64,000 nucleotides of DNA from Volvox africanus (lineage: Eukaryota; Chlorophyta; Chlorophyceae; Chlamydomonadales; Volvocaceae): positions 434,001 through 498,000 of the forward strand of contig BSDZ01000080.1 of assembly GCA_030268105.1 (NCBI GenBank), given 5' to 3'. The notes under the pieces are model-generated. The model did no database searches. It saw nothing but the letters and a program-made list of their open reading frames with translations, and was not told the DNA's origin. Below are positions 57,501-64,000 of the stretch, in pieces; within the stretch, counting starts at the first letter, position 1, and each line of letters begins with the position of its first letter. A program made the position numbers and the translations under genes.

Positions 57501-58616
57501 CAGCCGTACTGTACGACATGAAAAGATCACGCGGGATCCCGGATTGAGAGCATCAGGTCGCAAAATGCTGACAACGAAAGGCGGGAGGCTTCTGGATGAT
57601 GCTTCCTTCCACCTTGCACCTTCAGCACCCACCATGTTCATCGCCCCGCTGAGGGAGTGCAATTCCCCTCGCGCCACCACCGTCGCCAAAGACCCTCCAT
57701 CGCAAAGCTCCATCACAATCCAGGTTTCGCCGGTTGCCTCCACTGGCCGCCGCGGCAGAGGCGGTAGCGGCGGCGGCGCCGCCGGTGAGCGTGGCGGCAG
57801 CGCCAGCTGCCGGCCCGAGAGGTATTGCGAGGACGACGGCAGTGCCGCCGGCATGTCGAAGATGCTGACGTCGAAGCCTAGACGATGCAGGCTGTTGTAG
57901 CCGTTGCGGGGCGTAGCGATGGGGGTGCCGTTGTACGGCGTCGCACCACCCCTGAAAGATGCTCGTGGGGTGGCGCCGGGGATAAAAGCGCCGCCGATGG
58001 CATTGGTGGCGGAGGAAGCTGCGGTGAAGGCGGCGTGGACGGAGCTTCCATGGAGGATATTGGAGGCGCTTGACATGGGTGGTCGCGGGGTGCCGGGGCG
58101 GGCTGCGGGAGGTTTGGGAGGGAAACGGGGGGAGGGAGTGCGAGAGGGGCGGCGGAAGAGGGAGGGAAGTAGAGGAGTTGTATTTGACGAAAGATGCGAC
58201 TACCGATTTGAAAAAATCTTTTTTCCTTCTCCGGTACAGCCATCAGCATCGTATTCCGCAACGTCGTACCTCAACGTACCTCAACGTCGTACCTCCTTCC
58301 CGGAAAATTCCTCTAAAACCCTAAAACCCCCAAATACGTGCATAGGCTCGAAAGTTCTCCCCCTCCCGTCGCAAAGATTCCGTACTGCGACTCACTCCCT
58401 GGCGGCACAGGCATGATCACAATGGACGACGGCGCAGGACTGTACGGCGGCACCGTAGCATCGTATTCGTCCTCCACCTCCGCCGCCGCCGCCTCGTCGA
58501 TCTCAATCTCTACCTCACGCTCCACCTCCCCTTCGTCCGGCTCTTCAACCTCATTCAGGAATAAATTTCCCACCCATTCTGGCATCGGCGTCGTCAGCGC
58601 ATCGGCCGCCCATTGC

Positions 58617-58659
<43 letters not shown>

Positions 58660-60579
58660 CGGCGGCGACGTTTAGAATCTCAACGACCGGCGGTAGCGTC
58701 GGTTTCACTGACTCAGGGCTGCGCTGCTGTCGCTGTTGTTGGTTCTGGAGAGCAGCCGTACCGTACCCAAATCCATCACCCAGAGACAAAGTAGATAGCG
58801 GCGCGGCATTGCAGACCGCGTGGATGTTGATCTGCGGCGGGGAGAAGCAACGTCCAGCACTGAGGACAGTGAGATGGTTCACTTCAGCGGCGGAACACGC
58901 AGCGGTGACGTCTTCCGCGGAGCTGTCTTCCGCCGCCGCCGGCACCTTCCGGGTGGTGGTGGGTATCAGTGGCGATGGTAGATCCAGGGGGCCCGCGCCA
59001 GCTGGCGTGGCGGCGACCGCGATGGATTGCACCAGGACAGTGGCGGTCGACGCCGCCCCCACACTGGCGGTGGCGGTGGCGGTGGCGGGAGGTGAGTTAC
59101 ACGTGCTAAAGAAGCTCCGGAATAAGTTGGCGACCGGAGAACGCGAAGAAGCTTGAACGAGAACATTACACTCGCTTCTACAGCCTGGCGTCGGTGTGCC
59201 GCCGCCGCCGCTGCCGCCGCCGCTGTTGCCCCGGCCCTGGGCCGCGCATGACGGTAAAGAATTCAAAAACGTCGACGACGTCATCGTCGTCGTTACGGCA
59301 GCGGCGTCAGATTGCGACTGAGCGGAGCTGGCGGCGGTCGTCGCTGGTGTGTCCGCCGTCGTCGACGTCGCCACGGTCGCCGCCGCCGCTGCCGTTGCGC
59401 TGATTGTGGCGGCAGCACCATGCTTGTGATGAAGATCGGGGCGCTCCGGAACCAGGGAGGCAGTTCGGCTCGCAGGTCCCACTCGTGCGGAGGTGAACGT
59501 CGTCACAATATTGGGATGCTGAGCGAGCTGAGAAGTCACTTCAACCTCATGCTGGACCTGCGCGCGTACCCCAGCAGTTAGTGGGAGTGACTTTGGCGTT
59601 TAAGAGCGTAGTATCATCTTGATTATGATATTCTTTCCGACATCTAAGCTATACTTAACTAAATTATTGGTTTATGGAAATGAAAAAGTTGGTTACAACA
59701 TGAATCGGAATCGGCAATTCTATCAGTACCTGCAGCTAACTTTACGACAAGGTTTCGGGTAAAGGCGCCAAGGAATGAAGAAGCGCCCGACCCCACGAAC
59801 TTAGTACCCTCTCACCTTGTCGTACTCCTCGGCGCTGCTTGTGGTAACGACCTTCACCGCCACCCGGCGACCACGCCACATCCCTGGCGTGTACCGCACC
59901 AAATGCAAAAGCGGAGATGCGTTGCGCTCGAGAGTTGGAAACTTGGAACATGCACCGCAAAGATTTACATAACATAAACATGTAATAATAAGCAATTAAT
60001 AAAAATAGGATAAACTTGAATGATGAAGGGGTTCTAACCAACGCGCCCAACATAATGGATGCCTCATGAGCACCTTCACCGCACCTTCAAAGACTTTGCC
60101 AAAGGAACCACTTCCCAGCAGACTGCCGATAGAGATGCCGTCAGGACCTATCAGGAGAGGCACGAATCCGATGCCGTACGTCGTGGCGCTGCCGCCACCG
60201 CCACCGCCACCGCCACCGCCACCGCCGGTACTTCTGTGCACATTACTGTGGGCGTTTAGCATAACGACGCGATTCTGCGACACGCCGGTGGCGGAGGCGG
60301 AGCCCCCAGCCGGTGATGCCATGGACCCCAGAAGCGAAAACACGCGGCGCCTGGATTCGTATTTGGGAATTTGGCGGGATTCGGAAAACGGAAAATGGAA
60401 GAAAGGGTCATTTCAAGGGGGGATTTTAAATGATTGGGGCGATCCGGAGGGAACCCTGCGTGACGGGGGATGAGGGGAAGAGGAAGGTAGAAGATGATTT
60501 TACGGCGGCATGCCTTAAGTTTTTTAATGATGACGTGGTGGTGGTGGTGTACATTATGTACATGTATACACACACACAC

Positions 60580-60615
<36 letters not shown>

Positions 60616-63600
60616 TGTATGATGAACACAAACACACACATGTTATATAATATATGATAAATATTATGTATTCATTGTTAAATTGAAATCGAATCATGGA
60701 ATGACAGTAAAGCCTAAATACTAGGCTGCAGTTAGGGCTGTATGCTTTTAAAGGCCCCGTGTACTACACCCGTAGTTTAAGATGTTTTATTCCACAAAAG
60801 TGTTTAAGCACACCATAACGATAATGCTAGATATATATTGTTTCTGAAACCCACTGCCGTACTCACAGGCGACGACCAGCACTGTTGCTGGAGGAATGCT
60901 GGTCCGTCGTGCTGCTACGTCCTCCAGCTTCGGTGTCGTACAACGGCGTGTTGAAGTCCTCCCGTTCCCTACCCAGCAGGTAGGTGCAGTGGCAAACGAA
61001 CAGTACAACAAACAGTACCGGCAAGCCAACTGCCAGCAACAGAATGATGGCGAGCTTGGCGGTATTGCGACGGTTGCGACGGTTATCAGTTGACGCTGCC
61101 ACTCCAGGAATGCTGTTGTTGATGGTGTTGCTGATGCTGGATCCATGGTCCTGTTCAGGCAACATGTGCACGTACGCGTTCGGCGAAACAGGGCTGGGTG
61201 CTTGGGTAACGACAGCAGTCGTAGCCGTAGCAGTAGCCGTAGCAGTAGCCGTAGCCGTAGCCGTAGCAGTAGCAGTAGCAGTAGCAGTAGCATCACTTAC
61301 CTCGCTGGGGGCGTTGGAGGTTCCCTCAATCGGTTGGGACGAGCCGTGCAATCGGGCGAGGGCTTCTTGGACGCAGTCCGGATAAGCCTTGGCCTTGACA
61401 CATTCCTGTACGGCAGAAAGAGAATTAAGGTAAGGTGATTGAAGGTGGGCCGCCACGTTTCTGCCTTTCCAATATTTGCGTCGACGGTTGCATTCCTTAT
61501 ATTGAACGAACATCCCCCCTGGCACCAGCGTGACTGCGTGAAACAGCTGAGGAGGCTGATGGCAAAACACACAGAAGTAGCAAATGATAAAGACTGCGGG
61601 TTGTTTGCGAGCACAACTGGAGCTAGTATGCAAGTACGTGGCATTCCATCGTCATGTGTTTTACCACCCGCTTGACCTCGCCGTACACCTCCGTACCTCG
61701 TCCATGTTGACGTCACCGTGAGAGAAGCTCCGAAGGTAGTGGAGGACGTAACCCCCGTTTGACGACTGAACAGGAGATTAGTACGGTACGCACGTACGGA
61801 GGTCGCGACGTACGGATGATGTACGGAGGACGTGCGGAGATCGCCATGTTTTAAGGCACATGAGAGGTGCAAAGCGGCTTCGCAGAGATGAATGAGCAGG
61901 GTAGCTTCTGAGGACTACTAAGGAGCCGTATCAATAATATGCCAGGCATATTTCCGCATATCAGGCGCACGTAACCCTAATTTGGATTTCATCGATTTAC
62001 AAAATCATATTCCGCCCCCCATTTGTTATTTTAATGTGTCTAATTTTTATATATTTTTAATCTTATCTTGTACTTCTAACCGTTACGACAGTCACCCGTT
62101 AACTTAACCGATATACTAACAACGAAACAAAATAAGACGACCCTAACGGTCAGCGGTGTCCCTAGAAACCTCAACCCGGAAGTGTCATGTCGTACCGTCA
62201 ACGGGTTGACAAGCGCGACATCCCACAGATCTGTGGCCGGGGAGAAGCATCGGTTGGGGTCGTTGGGGTAACAGAAACCGTTGACATAGCTGAACAGTTG
62301 AGGCCATCCGTGAGCGCCGTACAGTCCGGGGCGGGCGGAGGTGGCCCAAAAACGCTCTCCGAAGGATCGGGGCATGGCCACCTAGAGCCCCAGGGCCCCA
62401 GGGCCGCAGTCGAAAGAGGAGATCGGGGGAGGGGCATTGTGGGGTTGGTTTGGGTTTTGAACGGGGAGAGGTGCGACGGCGGCTGAGTTCCTCCATCCCC
62501 CCCCCTTTCATATCGCAACCCCTCTCTCCCGCGTGACAGATGCGCCCCAACCCAAACCGACTGACCCAGATGCCGCAAACCCCCTAGGGGTTAAACCCCA
62601 CAGCTGGCCGCTGCGGCAGTGTTCCTTATCGGCATGAGGCATGAGGTGGAAGGAGGGTGAGTGCATGAATCCGCTGCTGATGGTGGGGCTCGGCCCTCGT
62701 GATGATAAATCCCCACAGCAACAGCCATGTGCGTGCCCCATTGTGTGGCTGCGGAACTATGGGCGACCCACGGGTCCTTCCCCTTACGAGCCGGTGGCGC
62801 TCACTCGGTTCAGGTCGTTCTTCAGTTTCACTTATCCCGGCCTTCCTCTTCACACACACAAGCACCGCCTCCCCCGCCTCACCTCCAAGTGGTTGATGCT
62901 GTCTTCCACGCGGATCTCACAGGCGTCCGGCGAAACCCAGAACCCGAAGGAAACACGGACCTGCGTGTTGGCGCATGTCGTAAGTTACCGCCAATCATTT
63001 ATCGCGATTTTAAGTATCTTCAATGGAGATTTGAGGGGGGGACTAAGATGCCCATGTCACGTCACGGGTCTCACGACACTGTAACGAAACTCGTGCGTAC
63101 TGAGTTCTGGAAGGCAGCTCGAATATGAGCCACAGCGGAGATAAAGAAAGGAGTAATAATGGTAAAATTTATTGTCCATACATCCGCAATTGAGCATCTT
63201 TCGCGGAATGGGCGTCCTTAGCACGCAATATGCTAGGAACCACGCTAGGTCTTGAGACCCATACCCGTACATAAGGCCCACATTCCCAACGATCTAGGGT
63301 GGGTACTTGTACACGCTCTGAGCCTCTTGCCCCCCAACAGTCTCCAGTTGACAACCGAAGCCGTGTCACCCTGCCGCATTTCCTTAGAAACCCCTCCAAC
63401 CCATTTAATACTGTCATTTGAATTAAATATATGTTATAAGAACTCCCGTACCTACCTGGATACGACGCAGCTCGAAGCCGCGGACTGTCACCATGACTCC
63501 CCGCAAATGTGTGTTGATGTCGTAGTCGAGTTCCGCACCGCCGTCGCCATTGAGCGCAACTTCGCGGCTGTTGTAGTCGCCAGTGCTGCCGCTAAGGTTG

Positions 63601-64000
63601 GCGCTGGGGCTGGGGCCGGGGCTGGGGCTGGGACTGGTGCTGGCCCTGGGGCCGTTGGTGCTTTCCGCCGCGTCCGGAGCGGTGCTGCCGTCGCTCGTGC
63701 TGCGTAGAGAACGGCGTGAGCTGGGGGCGGTAGTAGCAGGTGAACCATCTCCGCTGATGGCATTTGGGTCGGCGGCGGGTGTGTTGGTGCCATTAGAAGG
63801 AGGGGGCAAGGAGGCCGCGGCGGCAGCGGAGCTGGGTAGCGGTCCAGCTGCTCGTGGTGGTGGTGGGGAGGGTGACGGTAAAGAAGACGCTGCGGGGCTT
63901 GCGGCTCGGAAGGGGAAAGCGGAAAAAACATTAGGAGACGCGGCTGGTGGTGGCGGAGAGGCGAGAGCGACAACGGTGTTGGGTGTGAGCGAAACGCAGC
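54590..64000 (-). CDS. Membrane-anchored TKL-type protein kinase (5' end beyond window)
   Basis: Twelve exons in phase: >64000-63456, 62960-62883, 62381-62196, 61765-61697, 61405-60867, 60350-60085, 59883-59816, 59557-58396, 58102-57633, 57367-56894, 56529-56379 and 55956-54590; about 1790 aa visible. The N-terminal part is Ser/Pro-rich, then Cys-containing (GFCYPNDPNRCF). An Ala-Thr repeat and one membrane helix (61069-60989) follow. The kinase has GSGSFGKVFEG, VAVK, helix C glutamate (QHEVEV), hinge IVMELCDGGSL, catalytic HGDLKAENV, DFG and MAPE. HGD replaces HRD, so it is a non-RD kinase. About 480 residues, including a polyQ run, separate the HPNIV segment from the hinge, and about 110 separate HGD from DFG. 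Arg residues precede the helix, against the usual positive-inside rule. A 330-residue low-complexity tail ends the protein. Likely a receptor-like Ser/Thr kinase. Confidence 0.88.
58614..58660 (-). repeat. CAA repeat encoding polyQ inside the kinase insert
   Basis: CAA codons on the gene strand with one CAT interruption, giving a Gln-rich run with one His in exon 59557-58396. Confidence 0.92.
60181..60227 (-). repeat. GGC/GGT repeat encoding poly-Gly
   Basis: GGT/GGC codons encode about twelve Gly in the juxtamembrane exon 60350-60085, before the ATP-loop motif. Confidence 0.9.
60564..60637. repeat. CA-TA-TG palindromic microsatellite in a kinase intron
   Basis: A CA run, a TA run, then a TG run form a near-perfect inverted repeat, followed by a second short CA run. 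It lies in intron 60866-60351. Confidence 0.93.
61205..61300 (-). repeat. GCTACN minisatellite encoding an Ala-Thr stalk
   Basis: GCTACG/GCTACT hexamers encode about ten Ala-Thr pairs just outside the membrane helix. A perfect GTAAGT donor word lies at its 5' edge (61299-61304 region). Confidence 0.9.

Noticed and set aside
61205..61300. CRISPR-like or regulatory repeat array
   Set aside because: It is a coding hexamer minisatellite in frame with a kinase gene. There are no spacers, and the DNA is eukaryotic.
62198..62578. Alternative frame over kinase exon 62381-62196
   Set aside because: The chosen frame (phase 0 on both sides) links to the neighbouring exons and gives a Cys/Trp/aromatic-rich peptide. 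The other frame ends in a stop before the donor phase fits.

Overview
The window is nuclear DNA of a multicellular volvocine green alga, most likely Volvox carteri or a close relative. This is an inference from gene structure and transposon content, not from a database match. The genes have many short GT-AG introns, GC-rich exons with long runs of Gly, Ala, Pro and Ser, and TGTAA poly(A)-type words. The transposons resemble known Volvox families (a CACTA element like Jordan and a copia element like Osser). There is no prokaryotic organisation.

The left third (1-23.1 kb) is transposon-rich. A Ty3/gypsy solo LTR (2783-3845, 5-bp target duplication AGTAA) carries an internal tandem duplication. 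A complete, apparently young gypsy chromovirus lies on the minus strand (5504-12974). It has two 824-bp LTRs that read as identical, target duplication TCGCG, and gag and pol in one frame separated by a single UAG codon. A 9-kb CACTA element (14069-23098, 3-bp duplication GTC) has subterminal GCGTTAGG-type repeats. It was later hit near its right end by a copia element (18321-23053, duplication GGGGT), now broken by two frameshifts and one nonsense codon.

The right two thirds carry host genes. They are: an orphan low-complexity protein on + (25030-27145); a plastid-type GIY-YIG/NifU (NFU) fusion on - (33654-38824, nine exons, 538 aa); a nucleotide-sugar transporter of the KT group on + (39307-42450, four exons, 403 aa); a tentative small gene on - (42560-43612); a LUMINIDEPENDENS-like nuclear protein on + (43866-50658, eleven exons, 1104 aa); an ER Qa-SNARE of the syntaxin-18/SYP81 type on + (51019-53340, six exons, 350 aa); and the 3' part of a membrane-anchored TKL kinase on -, running off the right edge (54590 to beyond 64000).

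All exon models were built by hand from splice sites and reading phase. In the four best models every junction keeps phase and the joined length is a multiple of three. These genes are independent housekeeping or regulatory loci, not one pathway. The most notable observations are the GIY-YIG/NFU fusion, the UAG-separated gag-pol gene, the copia primer site matching a tRNA anticodon arm, the nested CACTA/copia structure, and a kinase domain with about 480 inserted residues including a polyQ tract.
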